Assembly (NCBI GenBank): GCA_023375785.1
Contig: SZWC01000038.1
Span: 454,438-514,883 of the forward strand
DNA length: 60,446 bases
Source of the DNA: Penium margaritaceum
Lineage: Eukaryota > Streptophyta > Zygnematophyceae > Desmidiales > Peniaceae
Reading direction: 5' to 3'
This document shows, piece after piece, positions 12,560 through 24,600 of the stretch. Numbering within the stretch: the first letter of the stretch is position 1; each line of letters begins with the position of its first letter. The notes under the pieces were generated by a model. The model did no database searches and was not told the DNA's origin. It worked only from the letters and a program-made list of their open reading frames with translations. Position numbers and translations under genes: made by a program.

Positions 12560-14116
12560 GGAAGTTGGATTAGAAGTTGGGTTGTAAGTTGGGTTAGAAG
12601 CTGGGTTGGAAGTTGGGTTGGAAGTTGGGCTGGAAGTTGGGTTGAAAGTTGGGTTGGAAGTTGGGTTGAAATTTGGGTAGGAAGTTGGGTTGGAAGTTGG
12701 GTTAAAAACTGTGTTGGAAGTTGGGTTAGAAGTTGGGTTGGAAGTTGGGTTGGAAGTTGAATTGGAAGTTGGGTTGGAAGTTGGGTTGGAAGTTGGGTTA
12801 GATGTTGGGTTAGAAATTGGGTTGGAAGTTGAGTTGGATGTTGGGTTGGCAGTTGGGTTGATAATTGGGTTTGGAAGTTGGGTTAGAAGTTGGGTTGGAA
12901 ATTGGGTTGGAAGTTGGGTTGGAGGTAGGATTGGAAGTTGGTTGGAAGTTCAATTGGAAGTTGGGTTGAAAGTTGGATTGGAAGTTGGGATGGGATTGGG
13001 CTGGAAGTTGGGTCGGAAGTTGGATTAGAAGTTGGATTAAGAGTAGGGTTGGAAGTTGGTTTGGAAGTTGGGCTGAAAGTTGGGTTGTGAGTTGGGTTCG
13101 AAGTTGGGTCGGAAGCTGGGTTGGAAGTTGGGTTGGAATTTGGGTTGATAGTTGGGTTGGAAGTTGGGTTAGAAGTTGGGTTGGACGTTGGGTTGGAAGT
13201 TGGATTGGAGGTTGGATTATAAGTTGGGTTGAAACTTGGGTTGGAAGCTGGTTTTGAAGTTGGGTTGCAAGTTGGGTTGGAAGTTGGGTTGGAAGTAGGG
13301 TTGGAAGTTGGGTTGGAAGTTTGGTTGGAAGTTGGATTGGAAGTTGGATTGGAAATTGGGTAGAGAGTTGGGTTGGAGTTTGGGTTGGAAGTTAAGTTGG
13401 GTTGGAAGTTGGTTTGGATATTGGGCTGGAAGTTGGGTTGGAAGTTATACTGGAAGTTGGTTTTGAAGTTGGGTTGGAAGTTGGGTTGGACATTGGGTTG
13501 GAAGTTGGTTGGAAGTTGGATTGGAGGCTGGGTTGGAAGTTGGATTGGAAGTTGGATTGAAAGTGGAGTTGGAAGTTGGATTGGAAGTTCGGTTGGAAGT
13601 TTGGTTGGGGGTTGGGTTGGAAGCTGGTTTGGAAGTTGGGTTGGAAGTTGGGCTGGAATGTGGGTTGGAATTTGGGTTAGAAGTTGGGTTGAAAGTTGGG
13701 TTGGAGGCTGGGTTGGAAGTTGGGTGGGAAGTTGGGTTGGAAGTTGGGTCAGAAGTTGGGTTGGAATGTGGATTGGAGGTTGGGCTGGAAATTGGTTTGG
13801 AGGTTGGGTGGGAAGTTGGGTTGGAAGTTGGGCTAGAAGTTGGGTGGGAAGTTTGGTTGGAAGTTGGGATGGAAGTTGGGTTGGAGGTTGGGTGGGAAGT
13901 TGGGTTGGAAGTTGGGCTGGAAGTTGGGTTGGAATCTGGGTTGCAAGTTGGGTTAGAAAGTTGGGTTTGAAGTTGGCTTGGATGTTGGATTGGAAGTTGG
14001 GTTGGAATTTGGGTTGGAAATTGGGTTGGAAGTTGGGTTGGAAGTTGGGCTGGAAGTTGGGTTGGAATTTGGGTAGGAAGTTGGGTTGGAAGTTGGGTCA
14101 GACGTTGGGTTGGAAG
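12560..14116. repeat. Satellite family C, 12-bp array
   Basis: A tandem array of GTTGGGTTGGAA and variants. The period is a multiple of three, so each frame reads a different 4-residue repeat (GSWV in one, LEVG in another, STNP-like on the minus strand). This gives an apparent 376-codon frame at 13373-14503 that runs on into family D. The plus strand has regular GGG and GG runs and almost no C, so it could form G-quadruplexes. No gene is supported. Confidence 0.95.
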
Positions 14117-14155
14117 GCGCTGGCGCAAAGGCACAGGCGCAAAGAGATCAGCACA
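14117..14155 (-). repeat. Inverted island of satellite F at the C/D junction
   Basis: Between families C and D lies a short stretch whose reverse complement contains CTTTGCGCCTGTGCC followed by TTTGCGCC. That is about two units of the 14-bp family F, which otherwise starts 13 kb away and always in the opposite orientation. I see no other F units in the first 27 kb. Confidence 0.85.
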
Positions 14156-17100
14156 GTTGTACAAAGCTGTATGAATTTGTGCAAACTTTTAAGGGGTTGT
14201 GCAGAGTCGTACGGACTTGTAGCCATTTGTACGAAGTTGTACTTAGTTGTAGGGCGTTTTACAGAGTTGTACAGAGTTGTACAAATCTTAAGAAGTTGTA
14301 AAGAGCTTTTCAGAGTTGTACGGAGTTATACAGAGTTGTATGGAGTTGTACGGAATGGTACGGAGTTGTACAGAGTTGTACGGAGTTGTACGGAGTTTGG
14401 CCAGGCAGTAGGGAGTTGTAGGGAGTTGTATGGATTTCTACAGAGTTGTACTAAGTTGTACAGAGCTGTGCGGAACTGTACGGAGTTGAACATTCTTGTA
14501 TAGAGATGTAGGGAGTTGTACGGATTTGTACGGAGTTGTACGGAGTTGTATGGAGTTGTACGTAGTTGTACGGAGTTGTATAGAGTCATAGTGATTTGTA
14601 CAGACTTGTACGGAGACATACAAAGTTGTACAGAGCTGTATGGAGTTTTACGGAGGTGTACGGAGTTGTACATAGTTGCATACAGTTGTAGCAATTTGTG
14701 CGTAGTTGTATGGAGTTATACAGGGTTGTACAAAGATGTACGGTGTTGTACAAAGTTGTACGGAGTTGTACAAAGTTGTACAGATTGTACGGAGTTGTAC
14801 GGAATTGTACTGAGTTGTACAGAGTTGTACGAAAATGTACGGATTTGTACAAAGTTATGCAGAGTTGTAGCATAATGTACGGAGTTGTATTGTGTTTTAT
14901 GCAATTGTACGGAGTTGTACGGAGTAATACAAAGTTGTACGGAGTTGTATGGAGTTGTACAGAGTTGTATGGAGTTGTACAGATTGGTGCTAAACTGTGC
15001 AAATTTTTACGAAGTTGTAGGGAGGTGTAACAAGTTGAAGCAAGTTGTACAGATTTGTACGAGTTGTACGGATTTGTATTGATTCGTAGCAAGTTGTAGA
15101 AACATTGTATGGAGTTGTGTGGGGTTGTACGATATTGTATGGAGTTGTAAGGAGTTGTAGGGAGGTGTTCAGAGTTTTTTTCGGAGTTGTACGGAGATGC
15201 ATGGACTTTTACGAAGTTGTACAGAGTTGTACGGAGTTCTTTGGAGTTGTATTGATTTGTACAGAGTTGTACAAAGTTGTACGGAGTTGCTCTAATTTTC
15301 ACTGAGTCGTAGGGAGTTGTACAATTCTGCACAGAGTTATACACAGTTGTACGGATCTGTACGAATCTGTGTGGAGTTGTGGTGATTTGTACGGAGTTGT
15401 ACAAAGTTGTATGGAATTCTATGGAGCTGTACGGAGGTGTACAAAGTTGTATGGAACTGTACCAAGTTGTACGGAGTTGTAGCAGATAATAGGGAGTTGT
15501 AGCGAGTTGTATGGAGGTGTACTTAGTTGTACAGAGTTGTACGATGTTACACAGAGTTATACAAAGCTGTACAGAGTTGTACGGAGCTGTACAGATTTGT
15601 ACAGAGTTGTAGTGATTTTTACGGAGTTTTACGGAGTTGTACGTAGTTGTACAGAGTTCTATAGATTTGTACGGAGTTGTACAGAGTTGTACGGAGTTGT
15701 ACGGAGTTATAAGGAATAGTACGGAGTTGCACGGAGTTGAACAAAGTCGTACAGAGTCTTAGGGCGCTGTAGGGAGTAGGGGGTTGTACGCAGTTGCACT
15801 GAGTTCTACGGAGTTGGACAGAGTTGTACAGAGTTGTTTGGAGTAGTACGGATCTGTAGGGATTTGAAGCAGATTGTAGAAACATTGTAAGACGTTGTAT
15901 GGAGTTGTGCGGAGTTGTATTGAGTTGTATGGAGTTGTAGGGAGCTGTACGGAGTTGTGTGGAGTTGCACAAAGTTGTATGGAGCTGTGCAGAGTTTGAG
16001 CAATTTGTACAGATCTATACAGAGCTGTACAGAGTTGTACAGAATTTTACTGAGTAACATGGAGTTGTACAGAGTTGTACAGATGTGTACGGTGTTGTAC
16101 TGAGTTGTACGGAGCTGTATAAAGTTGTACGGATGTATAGTATTTTGTACATAGTTATACGGAGTTCTACATAGTTGTACAGAGTTGTAAGAAATTGTAC
16201 GGAGTTGTACGGAGTTGTACACAGGTTTACGTAGTTGTATGGGATTGTATAGAGTTGTACAGTGTTGTAGCAAGTTGTAGCAAGTTGTAGCAAGTTGTGC
16301 AAAGTTGTACGGAGTTGCGCAAGGTGTATGGAGTTGTACGGAGTTGGACAGAGTTTTACAGAGTCGTACAGAGTTGTACATAGTTGTGCAACGTTGTACA
16401 GATTTGTAGAATGTTATATAGAGTTGTACAAAGTAGTACGGAGTTGTACAGAGTTCTATAGAGTTGTACAGAGTTGTACAGAATTGTACGGAGATGTATG
16501 CAGCTGCATGGAGTTGCAAGGACTTGTAGTGATTTGTACATAGTTGTACAGAGTTGTACAGATTTCTATGGAGATTTACGGAGTTTTCAGAGTTTGACCA
16601 AGTTGTACGGAGTTATACGGAGTTGTACGGAGTTGTAAGGAGTAGTACGGAGTTGAAGGGAATTGTAAGGAGTTGTGCAGAGTCTTACGGAATTTTACGG
16701 AGTTGTACGCAGTTGTACAGAGTTGAATGGAGTTGTAGGGAGTTGTACGGAGTTGTAAGGGATTGTACGGAGTTGTACAGAGTTGTACGGCATTGGAAAA
16801 AGTTGTACAGAGCTCTACAGAGTTGTATTGAGTTGTACAGACTTGTATCAAAATGTAGAAACATTTTACAGAGATGTATGGAGATGTGCATAGTTGCATT
16901 AAGTTGTACAGAGTTTTTGGGAGCTCTACAGAGCAATACAGAGTTGTACAAAGTTGTACAAAGATGTACGGAGTTCTACGGAGTTGTACAGAGTTGTAGC
17001 AATTGATACAGTGTTATGTGGATTTGTAAGAGTTGTACGGACCTGTATGGAGCTGTACGGAGTTGTAGCAATTTGTAAGGACTTGTACAGATTTGGAAGG

Positions 17101-18013
17101 ATGTGTACGGAGTTGTATAGAGTTGTACGGAGTTGTACGGAGTCATCCAGAGTCGTAGGGAGTTCTAAGGAGTTGTAGGGTGTTGTGCGGAGTTCTACAG
17201 AGTTACACGGAGTTGTACGGAGTTATTGCAAGTTGTAGAAACATTGTACAGAGTGGTATGGAGTTGTACGGAATTGCATGGATATACACAGAGTTTTATG
17301 GAGCTCTACGTAGTTGTACATAGTTGTACAGAGTTATACCAATTTGTACAGAGGTGAAGCAATTTGTACAGAGTTGTATGGAGTTGCACAGAGCTGCATG
17401 CAGTTGTTCAAAGTTGTATCAAGTTGTATATGGTTGTAGCAAGTTGTACGGAGTTTGAAGGAATTGTAAGGAGTTGTACGGAGTTGTACAGAGTTGTACG
17501 GAGTTGGACGGAGTTGTATAGAGTTGAACACGATTATACGGAGTTGTATGGAGTTGTACGGAGCTCTGTGGAGTTATAGAAAGCTGTACATAATTATACA
17601 GAGATTTACGAAGTTGTACGGAGTTGCACAGACTTGTACGGAGTTTTACGGAGTTGTATGGGAATGTACGGTGTTGTAAGGAGTATTATGGAGTTCTACG
17701 GAGTTGTACAGAGGTGTACGGAGTCGTACGGAGTCATAGGGAGCTGTAGGGATTTGTATGAGGTTGTACGGAGTTGTACAGAGTTGACATAGTTGTGTGG
17801 ACTTGTATGAAGTTTTATGGAGTTGTACGGATTTCTAGCAAGCTATAGAAAGGTTGTACGGAATTGTATGGAGGTGTGCAGAGTAGTATGGAGTTGTACA
17901 GAGTTGTAGGGAGCTGTACGGAGGTGTACAGAGCTGTTCAAAGTTGTACATAGTTGTACAGAGTTATGCAGGGTTCTAGCGATTTCTGCAAAGCTTTACG
18001 GAGTTGTACGGAG
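14156..18013. repeat. Satellite family D, 10-bp array
   Basis: A tandem array of GTTGTACGGA with GTACAGA, GTATGGA and GTACAAA variants. Frames read a 10-residue repeat such as ELYGVVRSCT. A rarer variant GTAGAAACATT recurs at about 15096, 15876, 16855 and 17235. The array ends where copia coding sequence begins. No gene is supported. Confidence 0.95.
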
Positions 18014-18045
18014 CGGGTACGAAGGGAGTACAAAGGGAGTATAGC

Positions 18046-18429
18046 AAGGGGACGAGTACAAAGGAGAGCAAGGAGCGGATGACGCCACAGGAGGCGTGGT
18101 CAGGCAAGAAGCCTGACGCCTCTCACTTGAAAGCATTCGGCTGCACCGCTTGGGCCAGGGTCCAAGACGGGCAGGGAGGCGGCAAACTGGATGCACGTGC
18201 GCGCAAGTGCGTGATGGTCGGCTATGAAGCCGCGCACAAGGCATACAGGCTGTGGGACCAGGCAGTTGGGAGAGTCTTCGCCTCCCGAGACATAGACTTC
18301 AAGGAAGAGTCAAACGGAAAGGAATATTTGCTCGACCCGGAGGACTCTCCCAAACAGGAAGAGTGGATTGTGTTGCAGGAGGCGGGAGATGTACCCCCTC
18401 CTAACTGGTGTGGAACGCCAAAGCTGTAG
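18046..18429 (+). pseudogene. Integrase C-terminal part of copia element A
   Basis: The frame contains MTPQEAWSGKKPD, then HLKAFGC, RKCVMVGYE, AYRLWDQ and SRDIDF, the order seen in the C-terminal part of copia integrases. The catalytic core upstream is missing because satellite D replaces it. The frame ends at TAG 18427-18429, but the same frame continues at once into a Ser/Thr/Glu-rich linker and then RT, so this is an internal stop in a former polyprotein. An ATG at 18004 lies in satellite-derived sequence and is not a believable start. Confidence 0.88.
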
Positions 18430-18432
18430 GTA

Positions 18433-19235
18433 GTGACAACTGCCGACACAGGGAGAGCATCCACTCAGGTTGAAGCGGAGACGGATTCCGACACCTTGTC
18501 GGAGACGTCCGAGGCCTCTTCGGAGGCCAGTGGCTCTACACCTCCTGCTACCTCATCTGGGGAAGCACAGCAGCAGCAGCATGAGCAGCCAGCACCAACA
18601 CTACTACGGCACAGCACGCGCCAAAGCAAGCCTGTGCAGAAGTACAATGCAGGGAATGCCGAGTGGACCAGCTTGAGCTGGTTGTGCCTTGCGCAGGGAG
18701 AGCCAAGCACCATCGCTGAAGCTCTCTCGCGGCCGGATGCCGCAAAGTGGAAGGAGGCGGTGGAAGGAGGCGATGGAGAGCGAGCTGGCCTCCATCAAGG
18801 AGAATGGTACGTGGGAGCTGGTGGACAAGCCACCCAACGCTCACGTGGTGGGCGTGAAGTGGGTCTTGCGTGTGAAGCTGAAGCAAGATGGCAGCATTGA
18901 CAAGTACAAGGCGAGAGTAGTGGCAAAGGGATTCTCACAAAGAGCACGGTCTGAGTACGATGAGACCTACTCTCCTGTCGCTACCTTTACCTCGATCCAA
19001 TCCTTGCTGGCTGTGGCTACTGCACGCGACATGGAAATTTACCAGATGGACGTCAAGACGGCTTTCCTCTATGGGAAGCTAGACAAGGAGATATTCATGG
19101 AGGTGCCCAAGGGGGTCAAAGCCAGACCCGGGCAAGTTTGCAGGCTGGTCAAAGTGCTCTACGGGCTGAAACAGGCCCCAAGGATCTGGTACAAGGAGAT
19201 GGATGGCTTCATGGCCACCATTGGCTTCGCAGTGT
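18433..19235 (+). pseudogene. Linker and N-terminal reverse transcriptase of copia element A
   Basis: After the TAG the frame runs through an acidic Ser/Thr linker with a short Gln run (CAG repeats near 18569), then STRQSKP and the RT entry motif ALSRPDAAKW. A 13-bp tandem duplication at 18747-18772 shifts the frame. RT then continues with ELASIKENGTWELV, KYKARVVAKGFSQ, QMDVKTAFL, KEIFMEVPKG and LYGLKQAPRIWY. The Asp in QMDVKTAFL is the first catalytic Asp of RT. The domain breaks off near 19235, before the YVDD pair, so no active enzyme could be made. Confidence 0.9.
18747..18772 (+). repeat. 13-bp tandem duplication that shifts the RT frame
   Basis: GTGGAAGGAGGCG occurs twice in direct contact (18747-18759 and 18760-18772). 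The copia frame upstream and the RT frame downstream differ by one phase exactly across this duplication, so it explains the frameshift. Confidence 0.93.
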
Positions 19236-20709
19236 ATATGTCCATAACTGTATTTCAGTGTCATTGCAGTAGTACAGGTCAAACAGAAGTTACAAACATC
19301 GTTCTTTAGTCCGATATCGCAACCGTCCTTTTGCAACGGCAGGTCAATCACTGTTACCAGCTTTTCATATCTTCGCGACGGCCGTCCACTTGCCGACGGC
19401 AGTGTACTGTCATTTTCTAGCAAGATGTTTGTCATTGCCCCATGTGACACGACTGATCCTTCTCTTGTCCTTGCCAGGTGGTCCAGAGATGGGCCCAGTG
19501 TACGGAGGTAGTGCATGTGGCGAGTGCGATCAAAACACACGTGGAAGTGCACTTATCACGCACTCAGTGTGCGACATCCCCATTCCGAAATGGCTGAATC
19601 CAGAGTAGTAATCATGAAGTTTAACCACCAAACCAGCAACGTTTGCAAAACGATATAGATGTCGAGAAGGAGCAAACCTACTCACGGCGAGATTGGAGAT
19701 TTGATTTGTTCAATGCAATCCGAGGTCCCGTTCACTGCATTTGCAATTCGCAGAGCCCACAGAAAATGGTGGCGAGTTGTTGCAAACAGCAACTCGTTTG
19801 GTCGATTATCTTGTTAATTAAAAATCTTGCAAGTCGAGGAGTGGTGACCCGATGTTTGGAGCAATTGGGGTACAAATGACTGCTCAATCCGTTTTGAAGC
19901 AAAAACATGTTTACATATTACAATCTCTTAGTGGGCAGTTCCGGATAGCCGGCGTCAGAATTCTAAACATTTTTTACGGTCGAAACGATTTTGATTCTCT
20001 CATCATTTTTCCTTATAGATATTTTTGACAAGTGTGGATGAACTATTTGAATGTGTAGGAACGGTTCCTTGGATGCTGCTGATTTTGTCCCATCTGAAAT
20101 ATCCAACGCTGACGAGAAACGACAAACCCTATTATTGTGGTGATCTTTTTTGCCAATTGCGCAGTGCTTATCTTTGCAAACCAAGTACCTAGCGTGATAA
20201 CTAACATTGCAACCCGATTCGGATTCAAACTGTAAAGCATCGCACACTCACTATGTGATAAGTGCACTCTTCCATACATAATGATCGCACTGACCCATAT
20301 ACACTATGCCACACACTAGGGAGTCTTAGCAACGGATGAGTCTCTCCTGCGACATCCGACGGCAATCGGATCAGGAACACAATAGCCTATCATGCTCTCT
20401 ACCGACAGCTACTGACGGCCGTCACTAGACGATTGGAGAAAATGACTAGTCGGACCCGAGATCGATGCAACTGAGCGTGACCAAATCCTTGGACTTTGAA
20501 AGAGACATATAGATTCAAAGACTGAAAAGAGTTAATACAAACATATCACAACAGAACAAAGAGGACTAGTATAGGTCAGTGTTTCATGTGTTTGTTTCTC
20601 TCGTGAAACAAAGAACAAAAGAAACAAATTACCAGAAATTCATGTGCTAAGAAGCAAAAAAGTGTTTGCACAATTTCAGAATATATTATAGGGCCAAGGG
20701 GTAGCAATG
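19236..20709. other. Non-satellite region after the truncated RT
   Basis: About 1.5 kb without tandem period. Its main structure is a long degenerate inverted repeat (listed separately). The open frames here, for example 19079-19552 minus, are short, overlap on both strands and contain no motif I recognise. I see no gene. Confidence 0.7.
19377..20423. mobile_element. Candidate fold-back element (long degenerate inverted repeat)
   Basis: The reverse complement of about 20040-20423 aligns, with gaps, to about 19377-19750. Anchors are GACGGCCGTC at 19377-19386 and 20414-20423 (itself a palindrome), AGTGCGATCA in both arms, TGCACTTATCAC at 19548-19559 against its complement at 20255-20266, GTGTGCGA, and a CCGTTC-containing stretch near the inner ends. 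The arms enclose about 290 bp. This looks like an old non-autonomous element with long inverted ends. I found no transposase, and the true ends and target duplication are not defined. The copia RT break at about 19235 lies just outside the left arm. Confidence 0.55.
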
Positions 20710-20778
20710 AAGAGAGACATGAAGGGAGGAAGAGAGAGAGAGAGAGAGAGGGGGGGGGATAGAGAGAAAGACAGATAG

Positions 20779-20829
<51 letters not shown>

Positions 20830-20910
20830 TAGAGAGAAAGACAGATTGATAGATAGAGAGAGAGAGAGATGAATACACAGAGAGAGAGAGAGAGAGAGAG
20901 GGGCGAGAGA
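20710..20910. repeat. GA / GATA microsatellite
   Basis: A purine-rich simple-sequence tract with runs of (GA)n, a GATA run near 20775-20800, a short G run near 20751, and a repeated phrase GATAGAGAGAAAGACAGAT. The Ser-Leu-rich frames on the minus strand are artefacts. Confidence 0.95.
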
Positions 20911-21037
20911 TGATTTGAGTGTGCACTGTTCAAGTGCACTAGATTTTTAGTGAATGGTGTCAGTGCATGGTGTCCGAGCGCACTAGAAGAGAGCACCAAA
21001 ATTGGAGTGTATGATCTGCCCACCATTGGACATATAT
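20911..21037. other. Short unique spacer before satellite E
   Basis: About 127 bp with a small inverted pair, GTGCACT and AGTGCAC, near 20921-20939 and a second GCGCACTAGA near 20979. I see no gene. Confidence 0.6.
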
Positions 21038-24000
21038 GCCTACTTGCACCCTAGATGCACCCTAGTTGCGCCCTAGTTGCGCCCTAGTTGCGCACTAGTG
21101 GCATCCTTCTTGCGTCCTAATTGCGCCTTTCTTGTGCCCTAATTGCGCCCTAGTTGTGCCCTAATTCTACCCTAGTTGCGTCCTACTTGTGCCCTACATG
21201 CATCTTAGTTGCATCCCAGTTGTGTCCTAGTTGCGCCCTACTTGCGCCTTACTTGCGCCCTACTTGCATCGTACTTCCGCACTAGTTGCATCCTACTTGC
21301 ACCCTAGTTGCACCCTAGTTGGGCCCTAGTTTTGCCCTAGTTGGGCCTCAGTTGGGTACTATGTACGCCCTAGTTGCGCCCTAGTTGCACCCTAGTTGCT
21401 TCCTACTTACGCCCTAGTTACGCCCTACTTGCGCCCTACTTGTGCCCTAGTTGTGTCCTAGTTACACCGTAACTACGCCCTAGTTGCGCCATTGTTACGG
21501 CCTTGTTGCGCCTCATTTGGGCACTAGCTACGTCCTAGTTGTACCCCAGTTGCACCCTAGTTGCGCCTTATTTGCACCCTACTTGCGCCCTACTTGTACC
21601 CTAGTTGTGCCATTGTTGTGCCTCAGTTGGGCACTAGCTACATCCTAGTTTCGCCCTAGTTGTGCCCCAGTTGTGTCCTAGTTGTGCCCTACTTGCACCC
21701 TACTTGCGCCCTACTTGTGTCATACTTGTGCCCTAGTTGCGCCGTACTTGCGCCCTAGTTACGCCCTAGTTGCACCTCAGTTGGGCACAAGCTACGCGTT
21801 AGTTGTATCCTAGTTGCGCACTAGTTGTATCCTAGCTACGCCCTACTTACGCCCTACTTGTGTCCTAGTTACACCCTAGTTGCGCCCTAGTCGTGACCTA
21901 CTTGTGCCCTACTTGTACCCTAGTTGCGCCCTAGTTGTGCCCTAGTTGCGTCCTAGTTGCTCCCTACTTGCGCCCTAGTTGCACCCTACTTGCACCCTAG
22001 TTGCGCCCTAGGTCCTCCTTAGTTGGGCACTAGCTATGCCCTAGTTGCACCCTAGTTGTGCCCTATTTTCTTCCTAGTTGCGTCCTACTTACGCCCTACT
22101 TGGGTCCTAGTTGTGCCCTACTTGCACCCTAGTTGTGCCGTATTTGCGCCGTATTTGCGCCCTATTTTTGCCCTAGTTGTGCCCTAGTTGCGCCCTAGTT
22201 GCGCCTCAATTGGGCACAAGCCACGCCCAGGTTGCATCCTAGTTGTGCCCTAGCTACGTCCTAGTTGCACCCTACTTTTGCCCTACTTGCATCCTAGTTG
22301 CATCCTCCTTGTGTCCTAGTTGCGCCCTAGTTGCATCCTACTTGCGCCCTACTTGCACCTTAGTTGGACACTAGCTACGTCCTAGTTGTGGCCTAGTTGT
22401 GCCCCAGTTGCATCCTAGTTGTACCCTAGTTATGTCCTACTTGCGCCCTAGATACGCCCTAGTTGCGCCCTAGTTGTGTCCTAGTTGCGCCCTAGTTGCG
22501 CCCTACTTGCATCCTAGTTGCGCCCTAGTTGCGCCCTCGTTATGCCCTAGTTGCACCCTAGTTGCACCCTAGTTGCGCCCTACTTGGGTCCTAGTCTTAC
22601 CCTAGGTACGCCCTACTTGCGCCCTACTTGCGCCCTACTTGTACCTTAGTTACACCCTAGTTACGTCCTACTTGCACCCTGATTATACCCTACTTGTACC
22701 CTAGTTGCGTCCCAGCTGCGCCCTAGTTGCGCACTACTTGCATCCTAGTTGTGCCTTACTTGCGTCCTACTAGCGCCCTAGTTACATCCTAGTTGCATCC
22801 TAATTGCGCCCTACGTGCATCCTACTTGTGCCCTAGTTGTGCCCTACTTGCATCCTACTTGCGCCCTAGTTGCGCCCTAGTTGCGTCCTAGTTGCTCCCT
22901 GCTTGCGTCCTCCTTGCGCCCTAGTTGTGTTCTACTTGCGCCCTACTTGCACCCTAGTAACGCCCTAGTTACGCCCTAGTTACACCCTACCTGTGTCCTA
23001 CGTGCGTCCTACTTGCATCCTAGTTTTGCCCTAGTTGCGTCCTAGTTGCACCCTGGTTGCATCCTACTTGCGTCCTAGTTGCGCCTCAGTTGGGCATTAG
23101 CTACGCCATAGTTGCGCCCTAGTTGCACCCTAGTTGCGCCCTACTTGTACCCTACTTGCGCCCTACTTGCACCCAGTCACGCCCTCGTTGCGCCCTAGTT
23201 GCACCCTAGTTGCACCCTACTTGCGCCCTAGTTACGCCCTAGTTGTCCCCTGGTTGCACCCTACTTGTACCTTAATTGTGCACTAGTTGGGTCCTAGTTG
23301 CGCCCTAGTTGCGCCCTAGTTGCTCCCTTCTTGCGCCCTACTTGCGCCCTAGTTGCACCCTGATTCCGCCCTAGTTGCACCCTTAGTTGCACCCTGCTTG
23401 CGTCCTCTTTGCGTCCTACTTGCGTCCTAGCTACACCCTAGTTGCGTCCTATTTGCGCCCAACTTGCGTCCTACTTTCACCCTACTTGCGCCCTAGTTGT
23501 GCCCTACTTACACCCTTGTTGCGCCCTAGTTGCGCCCAAGTTGTTTCCTAGTTGCACCCTTGTTGCGTCCTAGTTGTGTCCTACTTGCGCCCTAGTTGCG
23601 CCCAAGTTGCGCCCTAGTTGCACCCTAGTTACTCCCTACTTGTGTCCTAGTTGTGACCTAGTTGCACCTCAGTTGGGCACTAGCTACGCCTTAGTTATAC
23701 CCTAGTTGCGTCCTAGTTGCACCCTAAATGCGCCCTAGTTGCACCCTAGTTGCACCCTGCTTGCACCCTACTTGCGCCCTAGTTGCGCCCTTGTTGCACC
23801 CTACTTGCACCCTACTTGCTCCCTACTTGCACCCTACTTGCGCCCTAGTTGTGCCGTAGTTGCGCCCAAGTTGTGCCCTACTTGCAGCCTACTTGCGCCC
23901 TACTTGCGCCCTAGTTGTGCACTAGTTGCACCCTAGTTTTGCCCTAGTTTTGCCCTACTTTTGGCCTACTTACGCCCTAGTTGTACACTTGTTGCGGCCT

Positions 24001-24155
24001 AGTTGCGCCCTAGTTGCGCCCTTGTTGCATCCTGGTTATGCCCTACTTGTGCTCTACTTGCGCCCTACTTGCGCCCTACTTGCGTCCTAGTTGCGCCCTA
24101 GTTGCACCCTAGTTGCGCCTCAGTTGGGCACTAGCTACGCCCTAGTTGCGCCCTA

Positions 24156-24600
24156 CTTGCGCCCTAGTTACGCCCTAGTTGCGCCCTTGTTGCATCCTCG
24201 TTATGCCCTACTTGTGCCCTACTTGTACCCTAGTTGCGTCCCAGCTGCGCCCTAGTTGCGCACTAGTTGTATCCTAGCTACGCCCTACTTGCGCCCTAGT
24301 TACGCCCTAGTTGCGCCCTTGTTGCATCCTCGTTATGCCCTACTTGTGCCCTACTTGTACCCTAGTTGCGTCCCAGCTGCGCCCTAGTTGCGCACTAGTT
24401 GTATCCTAGCTACGCCCTACTTGCGCCCTAGTTACGCCCTAGTTGCGCCCTTGTTGCATCCTCGTTATGCCCTACTTGTGCCCTACTTGTACCCTAGTTG
24501 CGTCCCAGCTGCGCCCTAGTTGCGCACTAGTTGTATCCTAGCTACGCCCTACTTGCGCCCTAGTTACGCCCTAGTTGCGCCCTTGTTGCATCCTGGTTAT
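24156..24600. repeat. 132-bp higher-order repeat in satellite E
   Basis: A 12-monomer unit marked by TGCATCCTCG recurs at 24191, 24323 and 24455, with a TGCATCCTGG variant at 24587. Each step is 132 bp. The copies look identical. A related block with TGCATCCTGG also lies at 24026, exactly 561 bp (51 monomers) before 24587. Confidence 0.93.

Larger units (their letters stand above)
18014..19235 (+). mobile_element. Ty1/copia retrotransposon fragment A, truncated at both ends
   Basis: A piece of copia polyprotein from the end of integrase to the middle of reverse transcriptase, with no LTR, gag or protease. On the left it emerges from satellite D. On the right the RT reading stops after the GLKQAP...WY region, before the catalytic YVDD box, and unrelated DNA follows. 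It is close in sequence to element B (both have a KEIFMEVP/KEIFMEMP motif and the same linker style), so both belong to one subfamily. It is a dead fragment. Confidence 0.93.

Noticed and set aside
12560..14503. 376-codon Gly-Ser-Trp-Val repeat protein (silk- or cell-wall-like)
   Set aside because: The frame follows the 12-bp period and runs on into satellite D. Other frames and the minus strand are open too, and no signal peptide or flanking domain is visible.
19215..21029. CCACCATTGG at 19215-19224 and 21020-21029 as a target duplication around a 1.8-kb insertion
   Set aside because: The copia RT does not resume after the right copy, which leads into satellite E. A 10-bp match over this distance may be chance.
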